The translations under genes were made by a program, and so were the position numbers. Positions 9,600 to 19,989 of a stretch of DNA of 64,000 nucleotides are shown in pieces. This DNA comes from QWOP01 sp003669605 (GTDB taxonomy: Bacteria; Planctomycetota; Planctomycetia; Pirellulales; UBA1268), in the NCBI GenBank assembly GCA_947481985.1, contig CANKIK010000002.1:67487-131486 (forward strand), read 5' to 3'. A model generated the notes under the pieces. It was not told where the DNA came from, did not search any database, and saw only the letters and a list, made by a program, of their open reading frames with translations. Position 1 is the stretch's first letter. Every line of letters begins with the position of its first letter.

Positions 9600-10640
9600 T
9601 CACGGCCCCCGGTTGGGGGTGGGCTGTCCGGGGCCATTCACACCGGGCGGGGGTGACGGCGGATCCGGCAACGCCCCTTCACGATGCCACGATCGTGCCC
9701 TTTTCAACCCCTCTTCCAGGGCGCCTCGCTGGCCGCCACATTTTTCTTCGAGGTCGCCGATCATCCGTTCGACCGTCGCGACGACAGACCCCTCGTCTTT
9801 GTCGCCGCCGCTGAGCCAGGGGACGAACAGGTGCGCGACGGCAACGACGAAGAGCGTCACCAAGGGGATCCGCATCCGGCCGATCGTATCGCGGTAGCGC
9901 CGCCAGTCGGACCACAGGTAGTAGAGAGTCATCGGAGGCACAAGGAACAGTGCGCCGCGGATTGGATCCTTGCGGAACGAGAGGTTCACAAGGCTGGCGA
10001 TGTCTCCCGCAAGGCCGACGAGATTGAGAACCACGATCGCCCGGATCCCGAGTGCGGCCAAGGAATGCCGGCCGATCATTCCGCCGGCGACCGAGAGGAT
10101 GAGAATCACTAACGAGACCGCATAACTGGTCTCGCTGATCCAAGTCGTTCCCTGTACCAGGAGGTTGAAGAAGGTCCGGTAGGTGCGGAAGATCGACGAC
10201 GACTCATTCGACACCGGCCGGGCAGGGACGGCCGCGGGGGGCGGGGCAATGACCACTTCGAGATCGTGGTCCTCCCAGTCCGGTAGCTCAATCGCCGGCA
10301 CCCGAACCGGCGTCACCGCACGGAGCTCGTAGCCGCTGGCTAGGTCCTCAGTCGGGCTCGCGCCGGCCTGAGCGGCAGCCACGGCGCCGCGGCCTGCCGA
10401 GGCAGCCGCTGGCTTGGCGACCGCGGCTCCAGTCGCAGCAACGGGCCGGCGCGCAGTCGGGGATCCACTGGCTGCAGATCCCTTCGGCGGGACAGGCCGC
10501 TGCGGAGCGACCGGCGCCTGCTGGCCGTCAGGCACGATGATGCGACGCCCACAATTACGGCAGCGCCCAGTCCGACCGGCGTGCGCCTTGGCGGCCACCA
10601 GTCGGCTTGCGCAGTGCTGGCATGCAAAGGTGATTTTCAT
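9600..10640 (-). CDS. Zinc-ribbon membrane protein (346 aa)
   Basis: A GAGGGG site precedes the ATG at 10640. Residues 1-35 form a small zinc ribbon with CQHC (7-10) and CRNC (27-30), like the zinc-ribbon tags at the N-termini of many planctomycete proteins. A Pro/Ala-rich linker follows, then a membrane part with about four hydrophobic helices (AVSLVILILSVAGGMIG, AIVVLNLVGLAGDIASLV, GALFLVPPMTLYYLW, LVTLFVVAVAHLFV) and a short soluble tail. The function is unknown. As first gene of the run leading to the membrane kinase and pilT, it may be part of the same signalling unit. Confidence 0.85.
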   Translation of the reverse strand: MKITFACQHCASRLVAAKAHAGRTGRCRNCGRRIIVPDGQQAPVAPQRPVPPKGSAASGSPTARRPVAATGAAVAKPAAASAGRGAVAAAQAGASPTEDLASGYELRAVTPVRVPAIELPDWEDHDLEVVIAPPPAAVPARPVSNESSSIFRTYRTFFNLLVQGTTWISETSYAVSLVILILSVAGGMIGRHSLAALGIRAIVVLNLVGLAGDIASLVNLSFRKDPIRGALFLVPPMTLYYLWSDWRRYRDTIGRMRIPLVTLFVVAVAHLFVPWLSGGDKDEGSVVATVERMIGDLEEKCGGQRGALEEGLKRARSWHREGALPDPPSPPPGVNGPGQPTPNRGP

Positions 10641-10758
10641 TCTGGAATCCCCTCGATCATAGATACCGGGGCCGGCATCGCTCGAGTGACAAAGTCCATC
10701 TGCATGATGGACCGATTCTCGATCAGGTGTCTCCCGGTCCGGTATCTTCCCCCCTCCT

Positions 10759-12045
10759 TCACTGCGCGATCGAGTATACCGTGAGCGTCTCCTGATCGCG
10801 GAGCCAGAGTTTTCCCTCAGCGATCACGGGGTGGGGCCAAGCAGGGCGGTCGCTGCGGTTTTCCGGCGTGAACCGGCCGAGTTCGACGTAGCCACGTGGC
10901 GTTGCCTCGACGAGCGCCACGGCGCCTTCCTCCGCGCGGAGGATGAGTTTGCCGTCAGCCCACACCACCGCCCCCTTGCCGACCGATCGATTCTCCCACA
11001 TCACCTTCCCTGTCTTCACCTCGAGGCACTTAAGCACCCCCTCGTCGGTGCCGTAGAGATAGTCGCCATCGACCACCATCCCACCGTGGTGGTTCTTCAT
11101 CTCCTTGGTCTGGTACGCCAGCGTCGCCGCCACCCCCTGCCGCCCCCCGGCGAGGGTCACCAGCGCCCCTCCCGTGCCGTAGCCCGACGCGCTGAAAACG
11201 TTCCCCTTCCAGATCACCGGAGAAGAACAGTTGGCAGTCCCGTTGGCCGAGGAGTCGTTGCCCCACAACACCTGTCCGTCGGCCGCCCTCACCCCCACGA
11301 CGCCAGTGTGGACGAAGTTCACATACTGCCGCACGCCGCCGGTCTCTACGACCACGATCGATGAGTAGCCGCTCTGCGGAGTGCCGGGTACCAGCGCCCG
11401 CCACAGCGGCTTGCCGCTGTGCTTGTCGAGGGCGACCATCGTCCCCTCCTTGCCTCCGGGAGTGACGACGAGCCTGTCACCGTCGACCAGCGGCGACTCG
11501 CTGATCCCCCAGACAATGTTGGTCGCACCAAACACCTCGAGAATGTTGCCGCCCCACACCGGCTTGCCGTCGGCGAGCGACAGGCAGACAAGATCGCCGT
11601 TGGCGCCGAGCGCATACACCCGGTCGCCATCGACTGTCGGCGTGCCCCTCGGACCGGCCCCCATGCCGTCGGGACGGGTCTTCCCAATCCGTGTCGACCA
11701 TTTTTCATCGAGCGACTCAGCGTCGAGACAGATGACAAACTCGGCGTCACCGCGGCTCCCCATCGACAGCACCACACCGGGAGCGAAACTGACGCTCGAG
11801 TAGCCCAGCCCCAGGTTCTTTGCCGTGCCGACGTGTTCCGGCCCCCCATCGGGCCACGACTTCAAGAGCCCGGTGTCGGTGGCGCGGTTATCGCGCCTCG
11901 CCCCGCCGTACTGACTCCAATCGGTATTGGCGACGGCCCGCTCCTTCGCCGGCACCGCCGATGCCGGGCCGGCACCACAGCAGACCAGCGCCACCACCCA
12001 GGCGACGACACGGTGGAGGGGCGGGGACGGCATGGTTCGACGCAT
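10759..12045 (-). CDS. Exported PQQ-type beta-propeller protein
   Basis: The ATG at 12045 has GAGGAG 8 nt upstream. Residues 1-30 are a signal peptide ending ASA. The mature protein carries repeated blades with the PQQ-like pattern (VICLDAESLDEKW, VYALGANGDLVCL, MVALDKHSGKPLW, YLYGTDEGVLKCLEVKTGKV). Such propellers occur in BamB and in quinoprotein dehydrogenases. No dehydrogenase active site is evident and the length (428 aa) suits a structural propeller. It is divergent from the secreted protein at 12234, with a 188-bp shared upstream region. Confidence 0.9.
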   Translation of the reverse strand: MRRTMPSPPLHRVVAWVVALVCCGAGPASAVPAKERAVANTDWSQYGGARRDNRATDTGLLKSWPDGGPEHVGTAKNLGLGYSSVSFAPGVVLSMGSRGDAEFVICLDAESLDEKWSTRIGKTRPDGMGAGPRGTPTVDGDRVYALGANGDLVCLSLADGKPVWGGNILEVFGATNIVWGISESPLVDGDRLVVTPGGKEGTMVALDKHSGKPLWRALVPGTPQSGYSSIVVVETGGVRQYVNFVHTGVVGVRAADGQVLWGNDSSANGTANCSSPVIWKGNVFSASGYGTGGALVTLAGGRQGVAATLAYQTKEMKNHHGGMVVDGDYLYGTDEGVLKCLEVKTGKVMWENRSVGKGAVVWADGKLILRAEEGAVALVEATPRGYVELGRFTPENRSDRPAWPHPVIAEGKLWLRDQETLTVYSIAQ

Positions 12046-12233
12046 CGTGAATGCTCCTCAACGGAGGGATGGAGGGGGCGAAATCCCGCCGGCCAGCACG
12101 GGCGGCCCCAAGAATGTGTCCTGGCTGGAAGTTGAGAGTTTCCATCCTCTCGGCCCCCCGCCGCAAGGCCGAACCGGACAGGTATGCTCTGGCACGATGT
12201 GCCGTCCGAGTACCGACATTCTCGATCCTTGCC

Positions 12234-15053
12234 ATGCACCGCACCTTTTTCGACAACCGCCTCGCTCCCCCGCCAGGGAGCCGCGTCGGCTTGTTCGTCG
12301 CGTCGCTGACATTCCTGCTCCTCCAATCGCCCCTCTCCCTCGCTGTCGCCGCAGAGGATTCTCCTCCGCTGCTGATCGCCGACTTCGCTCGGCCCGGGCA
12401 TGGCTGGCATGCCAACCGCTCCCTGGACAGCCTCCGCCAGGGGGCCGATGGCCTGTCGATGCGGTCCGTCGGCGAGGACCCATATCTCGTTGGACCGCCT
12501 GTTGATATTTTGGTGCCGCCAGGGACCACGAAACTCCTCCTCGAACTTGACGGCTCCGCGGCAGGGGACATCCGCTGCTATAGCGCTTTGGAGGGGGAGG
12601 CGGACGCCGAAGAGCGGGCCGTGCAACTCGTCGCCGATGGCCGCGGCAAGTTCCGTGGCGTGATCCCGGCGCTCGGTGCCCGGATGCGGTTCCGGCTCGA
12701 TCCGCCCGACGGGGACAGGCCCATTGTCTTCCGCAGGCTGGAAGCCAGGCCGCTCGCTCCCCTCTTCCGTTCGGCTCCGCGCCGCCAGCCGGTGCCGGTC
12801 GTCCTCCCTGAGGATGCCCTGACGATCACACAGGGGGCGGTCCGCGTGGCGCATGATCCCCGGCGCTGGAACGCGCTGGCGATTTGGGTAGACGGGAGAC
12901 GAATGGCCGACACCGATCCCAGCGAGGAGTTTTTCTTCCGGGGGGACCTCCGCGCCATGGCCATCGATCCCAATACCGGGAGCATCGAGGCACAGACGCT
13001 TGGAGACGGTGTCGAGATCGTGGCCACCGTGCGGGAGGCGGTCGATCCGTCGCTGGCCGCCACGTGGCGATTCAGCCGGCGGATCACGGCGGCCACACGG
13101 GGCGTGCGGATCGAGACAAGCCTCTCGGTCGATCGGCCGCGCGAGGCGGTGCACCTGCCATGGCTGACGCTTTTCGCTGGACTTGGATCCTTCGGGACCC
13201 ACAAATCACAGGCCCTGCTACCCGGCGTCGAATACCTCGACGATGAGCCGTCATCGAACGAGAAGGAGATCCGCGGACCGGCCGCCAATCGCCTGCTCGT
13301 CGATCCCGCGAAGGTCTGTTTCCCCACGATGGTCCTCGCTGCCAGCCAACGGTGGCTCGCCGTCGACTGGGAGCCAGGAGCAGTGCCGGCCTCGCCGCTG
13401 TTCGACTCCCCAGACCGCCACTTCAACTCCGGCGGCCACCTGCTCGCTCTTCTGTCACCGGCGGCCGCTGCCTTTGAGGCAGTGCCGTCGCGCTTCGAAG
13501 GTGAGGCCGCTGTCTACCGCGGCCTGATCCTTGAGCCCGGCAAGCCGCTCAGTCTGGCCGTCACGCTCCGTGGCGGCACGGGCGACAGTGTCCTGGATGC
13601 CGTCTCCGAACGGGTGCTGGTGGATGGACTGCCGCCGATCCCCGAGATCGATTTGGGCCACAGCGGCGACAGCGGGCTGGATGCGGCCTGCCGCCTCCTC
13701 GCCCACGGTTGGCTCGATTCGGCGGCACGCGACGGGACCCGTTGGCGGCATGCGGTCTGGCAGGGGCGCTTCGCGCCGCAGCCCGCCGCCGACGTGCCGC
13801 CCTTTCTTCTCTGGTTGGCCGCCCATGTCTCCGATCCCCCTCTCGCCGATCGCCTCCGCAATACCGCGGCCGAGACCCTGGCGGCATTGCCCCCCGGTGC
13901 CGCGGGAGGAATTGGCCACCTGTCGCGTCCGTCGCTTCCTCTCCTCCTCCGCCCTTCCCCCACCGCCGACGGATCGATCGGCGATGCGCTTGTGTCGGCA
14001 GCCGCGTCGGCAACGGAGATCGCCGCCACACTCACCGCGGACGCTGGCCGGGATCGCTATGTCGCCGGGAAAACCGACTACGCCGCAACGCTCGGCGCCG
14101 ATCACTGCAACGGCCACACCGCCCTCCGTGCCGAGGCAATGCTGGAGGCCGCCGCGCTCACCGGCGATGAAGAGGCGATTCGGGCGGCGATCGGGGCGCT
14201 CGATCTGCTCACCAAGGCGTATCCGGCCGGCGCGGTGCCCCGCGGCGCGCAGCCCTGGGAGATGCCACTCCATACACCCGACATCCTCGCCTCGGCCCGG
14301 CTTGTCCGCTGTCATGTGCTCGGCTACCTCCTCGACGGCAACCCCACCCGGATCGAGGAGGCGCGGGCCTGGGCCTGGTCGGGTGTCCCCTTCGTCTACC
14401 TCCGCGATCCGCTCCCTGGGCCTGTCGGCCGCTACGCCACGATCGGCGTCCTCGGCGCCACCGACTGGGTGGCGCCGGTGTGGGTCGGCCAGCCGGTGCA
14501 GTGGTGCGGGCTTGTCTACGCGGGCGCTCTCCACGACCTCGCCGCTGTCTCTGGCAACTCCAGCGCCCCCTGGCGGACGCTCGCCAGCGGCATCACCCGC
14601 TGTGGACTCTTCATGACGTTTCCCGTCGATGACCCGGACAAGCGTGGCGGACTGCTCCCCGATTACTGGCTCTTCGGATCGGCCCGCGGCGATGGTCCCG
14701 CGATCAATCCGGGCACGGTCCAGGCAACGCTCGCCGAGGCCTTCGGCGCCACTCCCCTGGTGACAGCAACGCGACTCCCAGGACGCACCGGCAGATCCGG
14801 TGGCCACGTCCTCCATGTGGCGGGCGATGTCCGCCGCGCGGCCTGCAGCGATACCTCAGCAACGGTGGGGATCGTCACCTGGCCCGAGTCTCCCTGCCGG
14901 CTGCTGCTGACGCGCGTTGCAGTCCCTCCACGGAGCGTCACCTGGAACGGTCAGCCGGTCGCTGCCCGGTTGCTGGCGACCGGGTGCCTGAGCGTCGCGA
15001 TCACCCCCCCGGAAACTCCCCGTCGCGAGGGCACGCTGGTCATCGAATGGTGA
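12234..15053 (+). CDS. Large secreted protein of unknown family (939 aa)
   Basis: I place the start at the ATG at 12234, which gives a typical signal peptide (hydrophobic core ~18-31, AVAA near 40). Upstream ATGs add a non-signal-like extension. No strong ribosome site is visible. The N-terminal ~180 residues look like a beta-rich binding domain. The middle and C-terminal parts contain long Ala/Leu-rich helical stretches of the kind seen in alpha/alpha-barrel polysaccharide-active enzymes, ending in a beta-rich tail. I cannot name catalytic residues, so enzyme activity is only a guess. It precedes the DUF1549/DUF1553 gene on the same strand by 120 bp. Confidence 0.82.
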   Translation: MHRTFFDNRLAPPPGSRVGLFVASLTFLLLQSPLSLAVAAEDSPPLLIADFARPGHGWHANRSLDSLRQGADGLSMRSVGEDPYLVGPPVDILVPPGTTKLLLELDGSAAGDIRCYSALEGEADAEERAVQLVADGRGKFRGVIPALGARMRFRLDPPDGDRPIVFRRLEARPLAPLFRSAPRRQPVPVVLPEDALTITQGAVRVAHDPRRWNALAIWVDGRRMADTDPSEEFFFRGDLRAMAIDPNTGSIEAQTLGDGVEIVATVREAVDPSLAATWRFSRRITAATRGVRIETSLSVDRPREAVHLPWLTLFAGLGSFGTHKSQALLPGVEYLDDEPSSNEKEIRGPAANRLLVDPAKVCFPTMVLAASQRWLAVDWEPGAVPASPLFDSPDRHFNSGGHLLALLSPAAAAFEAVPSRFEGEAAVYRGLILEPGKPLSLAVTLRGGTGDSVLDAVSERVLVDGLPPIPEIDLGHSGDSGLDAACRLLAHGWLDSAARDGTRWRHAVWQGRFAPQPAADVPPFLLWLAAHVSDPPLADRLRNTAAETLAALPPGAAGGIGHLSRPSLPLLLRPSPTADGSIGDALVSAAASATEIAATLTADAGRDRYVAGKTDYAATLGADHCNGHTALRAEAMLEAAALTGDEEAIRAAIGALDLLTKAYPAGAVPRGAQPWEMPLHTPDILASARLVRCHVLGYLLDGNPTRIEEARAWAWSGVPFVYLRDPLPGPVGRYATIGVLGATDWVAPVWVGQPVQWCGLVYAGALHDLAAVSGNSSAPWRTLASGITRCGLFMTFPVDDPDKRGGLLPDYWLFGSARGDGPAINPGTVQATLAEAFGATPLVTATRLPGRTGRSGGHVLHVAGDVRRAACSDTSATVGIVTWPESPCRLLLTRVAVPPRSVTWNGQPVAARLLATGCLSVAITPPETPRREGTLVIEW

Positions 15054-15173
15054 GTGGACGGTCAATGCAGCCGCTGCCACACCGGTGATCTGTTGCACCA
15101 CGACCGCACGCGGGGTGACAATTCCGCGACCGCAGGGGGTTGGCTGTAGCCATTGCGCACAGGAGGAGAGCCG

Positions 15174-18100
15174 ATGCACAGGCGTGGAAGAGGGACTTTC
15201 AAGCAGAGGAGGGGGGGCCTGGCGCTTGTCGCCTGGATGATCCTCGGTGCAGCGATCGTTCCCCCAGCACGCTCAGCAGAGCCGACGCCACCGACAGTCC
15301 GCTTCGACCGCGACATCCTCCCGATACTCGCGAACACCTGCTTCGCCTGCCACGGCCCCGACGAGAAGACGCGGCAGGCCGACCTCCGCCTCGACACTGT
15401 CGAGGGAGCGAGCGCTCCGCGCGACGGCAGCCCCGCGATCGTGCCCGGCAACCCCCAGGCAAGCGCCCTGCTCCAGCGGATCGGTTCGACAGACCCAGAC
15501 GTTGTCATGCCCCCGCCCGGAACCAACAAGACGCTGACGCTCGAACAACGCCAAAAGATCGAGACCTGGATTGCTTCCGGCGCTCCCTATGAAGGCCACT
15601 GGGCCTACCGGGCGCTGGTCCGCCCGCAGCCGCCGGGGGCGGGTGCTTCGCCGGTCGACGCCTTCGTCGATGCAACGCTCTCTCGCGAGGGAGTGACTGC
15701 TGCCAGCGCGGCCGACCGGACGACGCTCGCCCGACGCTTGGCCCTCGACCTGACGGGCATTCCGCAAGAGCCTGCCGAGATCGATGCTTTCCTGGCCGAC
15801 ACCTCGCCAGATGCCTACGGCACCTACGTCGATCGTCTGCTCGCCAGCCCGGCCCATGCCGAGCGGATGGCGGTCTGGTGGCTCGACCTGGTGCGCTATG
15901 CCGACTCGGTGGGCTACCACGGCGACCAGAATGTGACGATCTGGCCCTACCGCGACTGGGTGATTCAAGCCTTCCAGAAGAACATGCCGTTCGACCGCTT
16001 CACCCGGGAACAGCTCGCCGGCGACCTGATCCCCGGAAACACGATCGACCAACGCGTGGCCGCGGCCTACAACCGGCTGGGAATGATGAGCGCCGAGGGG
16101 GGTGCGCAAGCCGAGGAATACCTCCTCAAGTACGCCGCCGACCGGGTCCGCGACGTGTCTGGGGCGTGGCTCGGTTCGACCCTCGGCTGCGCTGAGTGCC
16201 ACGACCATAAATACGATCCGTTCTCGACCCGCGACTTCTACTCGATGTCTGCATTCTTCGCCGACATTGAGGAGCGGGGCGTGTATGACCCCGGCCAGGG
16301 GCGCGACAACGCGTGGGGGAGGATGGAGCTTTTCACCACTGCGGAACAAGCAGCGGAACTCGCCCTCCTCGACGAGCGGATTCTGGGGCTGCGGAGGGAC
16401 CTTGAAACCGACACTCCCGAACGTGTCGCCGCGCGGAACGCATGGCTCGAGGCACAGCACAGCGACCCGTGGCGGACGCTTGAGCCGGTGGCGATGGTCG
16501 GAAGTGGTGGAGCCATCCTCGATATCCAAACCGACCGCTCGGTGCTCGCCTCCGGACCGCGCCCAGAAACAGGCGACACGACGCTCGTCTTCGAACTGCC
16601 GGCGGGGCCGATGGCGGGAGTCCGCCTCGAGGCGCTCACGCACGACAGCCTGCCGCAGAAGGGACCAGGGCGGGCCGACAACGGTAATCTCGTCGTCACG
16701 GAATTGAGAATCGCCCTCCGCGAATCAGACGCCGGGAAGGGGGCGGCGGCGCAGCCAAGCGACCGTCCGGTCCCCCTGGCGAAAGCCGTGGCGAGTTTCG
16801 AGCAGGCAGTGGCTGGCGACGTCACCCCAGCAGGGAAATGGCTGGCGGCATATGCCATCGACGGAGCTGCCAGTGGCGACAACGTCGGCTGGGCGATCCA
16901 TGAGCAGGTGGGCCACGACCAATGGCTCATTCTCCAGCCACAACAGCCGGTGGAGGTCCCGGAAGGGACGCTCCTGGTGGTGACTATTGAGCAGCACCAT
17001 CCGGTGGGCTATCAGCTCGGCCGCTTCCGTCTGGCGATCTCACGCGCTGCCACCGACGATCCCGGCGCCGGGAGTCTTCCCGCTCCTTTCGCCGCGGCGG
17101 CCGCGAAACCGGCAGCGGAGCGGTCGGCCGACGAGGCCGCGCTGTTGGTCGCCCGCTTCCGCGAGATCGCGCCGCTCCTGGCCGCCCAGCGTGAGGCACT
17201 CTTTGCAGCAGAGAAAGCCCGGAAGGAAGTTGTCGACCAACTCCCCTCGATCCCGGTGACGGTGGCCGTCGATCCCCGCCCGGTGCGGATCCTTCCGCGC
17301 GGGAACTGGATGGACCGCTCTGGTGAGATCGTCAGCCCGGCCACGCCAGCGTTCCTGGCAGGCATGGCGCCACAGGCCAGCACCGATCCGGCCCAGGCCC
17401 CGCCGCGGCGCACGCGCCTCGACCTGGCCGACTGGATGACGTCGCCTGCCAATCCCCTCGTTCCCCGCGTCCTCGCCAATCGGCTGTGGGCGATGCTCTT
17501 CGGCCAAGGGCTCTCTCGGCGGCTCGACGACCACGGCGCCCAGGGGGAGCCACCGAGCCATCCGGAACTGCTCGACTGGCTGGCCTGCGAACTGCGGGAT
17601 GGCGCCGTCCAGCCGGCGGGCGCTGGCACCCCCTGGAACCTCCGGGCGGTGCTCCGCGAGATCGTCATCAGCGATGCCTACAGGCGAAGCAGCGCCGTAC
17701 CTGCCGAGATGGTTGAACGTGATCCGGAGAATCGGCTCCTCGCCCGACAAAACAGGCTCCGTGTCGAGGCCGAGATGGTCCGCGACACGGCGCTTGCTGC
17801 CGCCGGATTACTGGTCGGTGATGTGGGGGGACCAAGCGTCAAGCCCTACCAGCCGGAGGGCTATTGGGATTACCTCAACTTCCCGCAGCGCACCTGGCAG
17901 GCCGACCGGGGAAAGAGCCTCTACCGCCGCGGCCTCTACACCCACTGGCAGCGGCAGTATCTCCACCCTGCGCTGATGGTCTTCGACGCACCGAGCCGGG
18001 AGGAATGCACCGCCCGTCGGCCGCGGTCCAACACGCCGCTGCAGGCGCTGGTGCTCCTCAACGACCCCGAATACGTCGAGGCGGCACGGGCTCTGGCCAC

Positions 18101-18380
18101 CAAGACGCTCGCCGAAGGGGGCGCCGATCCCCTCTCTCGGGCTCGGTTCATGCTCCGCCGCGCGGTGGGCCGAGTCCCTTCCGATCGCGAGGCGGCCGTC
18201 GTTGCAGAACTCGTGTCTGCGGAGCAGGCCCGGTTTGTCGCTGATGCCGATGGGGTGAAAAAACTGCTCGCCATCGGCGACCTGCCACTGCCGGAGGGTC
18301 TCGACAGAGTTGAACTCGCCGCCTGGACGACGGCCGCTCGGGTGGTGCTCAACATGCAGGAAACCTTCACGAGGAATTAA
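15174..18380 (+). CDS. PSCyt1/DUF1549/DUF1553 planctomycete cytochrome-like protein
   Basis: AGGAGGAG lies directly upstream of the ATG at 15174. The 1068-aa product has a signal peptide (~14-35). A c-type haem motif CFACH (56-60) lies within the PSCyt1 domain. DUF1549 covers about 160-350 and carries a second haem-like motif CAECH (339-343, context HDHKYDPF). A variable middle follows, then a C-terminal DUF1553 (~740-1010, including RPRSNTPLQALVLLNDP). In planctomycetes these proteins are almost always paired with a DUF1501 protein, as here, with stop and next start only 4 bp apart. A role in extracytoplasmic electron transfer or sugar oxidation has been proposed for the family. Confidence 0.94.
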   Translation: MHRRGRGTFKQRRGGLALVAWMILGAAIVPPARSAEPTPPTVRFDRDILPILANTCFACHGPDEKTRQADLRLDTVEGASAPRDGSPAIVPGNPQASALLQRIGSTDPDVVMPPPGTNKTLTLEQRQKIETWIASGAPYEGHWAYRALVRPQPPGAGASPVDAFVDATLSREGVTAASAADRTTLARRLALDLTGIPQEPAEIDAFLADTSPDAYGTYVDRLLASPAHAERMAVWWLDLVRYADSVGYHGDQNVTIWPYRDWVIQAFQKNMPFDRFTREQLAGDLIPGNTIDQRVAAAYNRLGMMSAEGGAQAEEYLLKYAADRVRDVSGAWLGSTLGCAECHDHKYDPFSTRDFYSMSAFFADIEERGVYDPGQGRDNAWGRMELFTTAEQAAELALLDERILGLRRDLETDTPERVAARNAWLEAQHSDPWRTLEPVAMVGSGGAILDIQTDRSVLASGPRPETGDTTLVFELPAGPMAGVRLEALTHDSLPQKGPGRADNGNLVVTELRIALRESDAGKGAAAQPSDRPVPLAKAVASFEQAVAGDVTPAGKWLAAYAIDGAASGDNVGWAIHEQVGHDQWLILQPQQPVEVPEGTLLVVTIEQHHPVGYQLGRFRLAISRAATDDPGAGSLPAPFAAAAAKPAAERSADEAALLVARFREIAPLLAAQREALFAAEKARKEVVDQLPSIPVTVAVDPRPVRILPRGNWMDRSGEIVSPATPAFLAGMAPQASTDPAQAPPRRTRLDLADWMTSPANPLVPRVLANRLWAMLFGQGLSRRLDDHGAQGEPPSHPELLDWLACELRDGAVQPAGAGTPWNLRAVLREIVISDAYRRSSAVPAEMVERDPENRLLARQNRLRVEAEMVRDTALAAAGLLVGDVGGPSVKPYQPEGYWDYLNFPQRTWQADRGKSLYRRGLYTHWQRQYLHPALMVFDAPSREECTARRPRSNTPLQALVLLNDPEYVEAARALATKTLAEGGADPLSRARFMLRRAVGRVPSDREAAVVAELVSAEQARFVADADGVKKLLAIGDLPLPEGLDRVELAAWTTAARVVLNMQETFTRN

Positions 18381-18384
18381 CAAC

Positions 18385-19863
<1,479 letters not shown>

Positions 19864-19963
19864 GGGTGTGATGGGCTGAGACGCGGGCTGCCGACTTCGG
19901 CCCGGGAGTCGCGTCGCGGTTGGTGGCGCTGGATGGCAAAGCGGCGAACTGGAGACGACAGGC

Positions 19964-19979
19964 AAAAGCGGGGGCCCGC
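19964..19979 (-). terminator. Weak candidate terminator for ffh
   Basis: Read on the minus strand, a short GC hairpin (GCGG-GCCC-CCGC) is followed by TTTT about 10 nt after the ffh stop. The stem is only 4-5 bp, so the call is weak. Confidence 0.3.
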
Positions 19980-19989
19980 CGACTGCCAA

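Noticed and set aside
11862..13202. 446-codon minus-strand open frame
   Set aside because: It overlaps the starts of two divergent genes with signal peptides and ribosome sites, and has no conserved feature.
13455..14816. 453-codon minus-strand open frame inside the secreted 939-aa gene
   Set aside because: Antisense shadow; composition is Gly/Arg/Glu-biased and there is no start signal.
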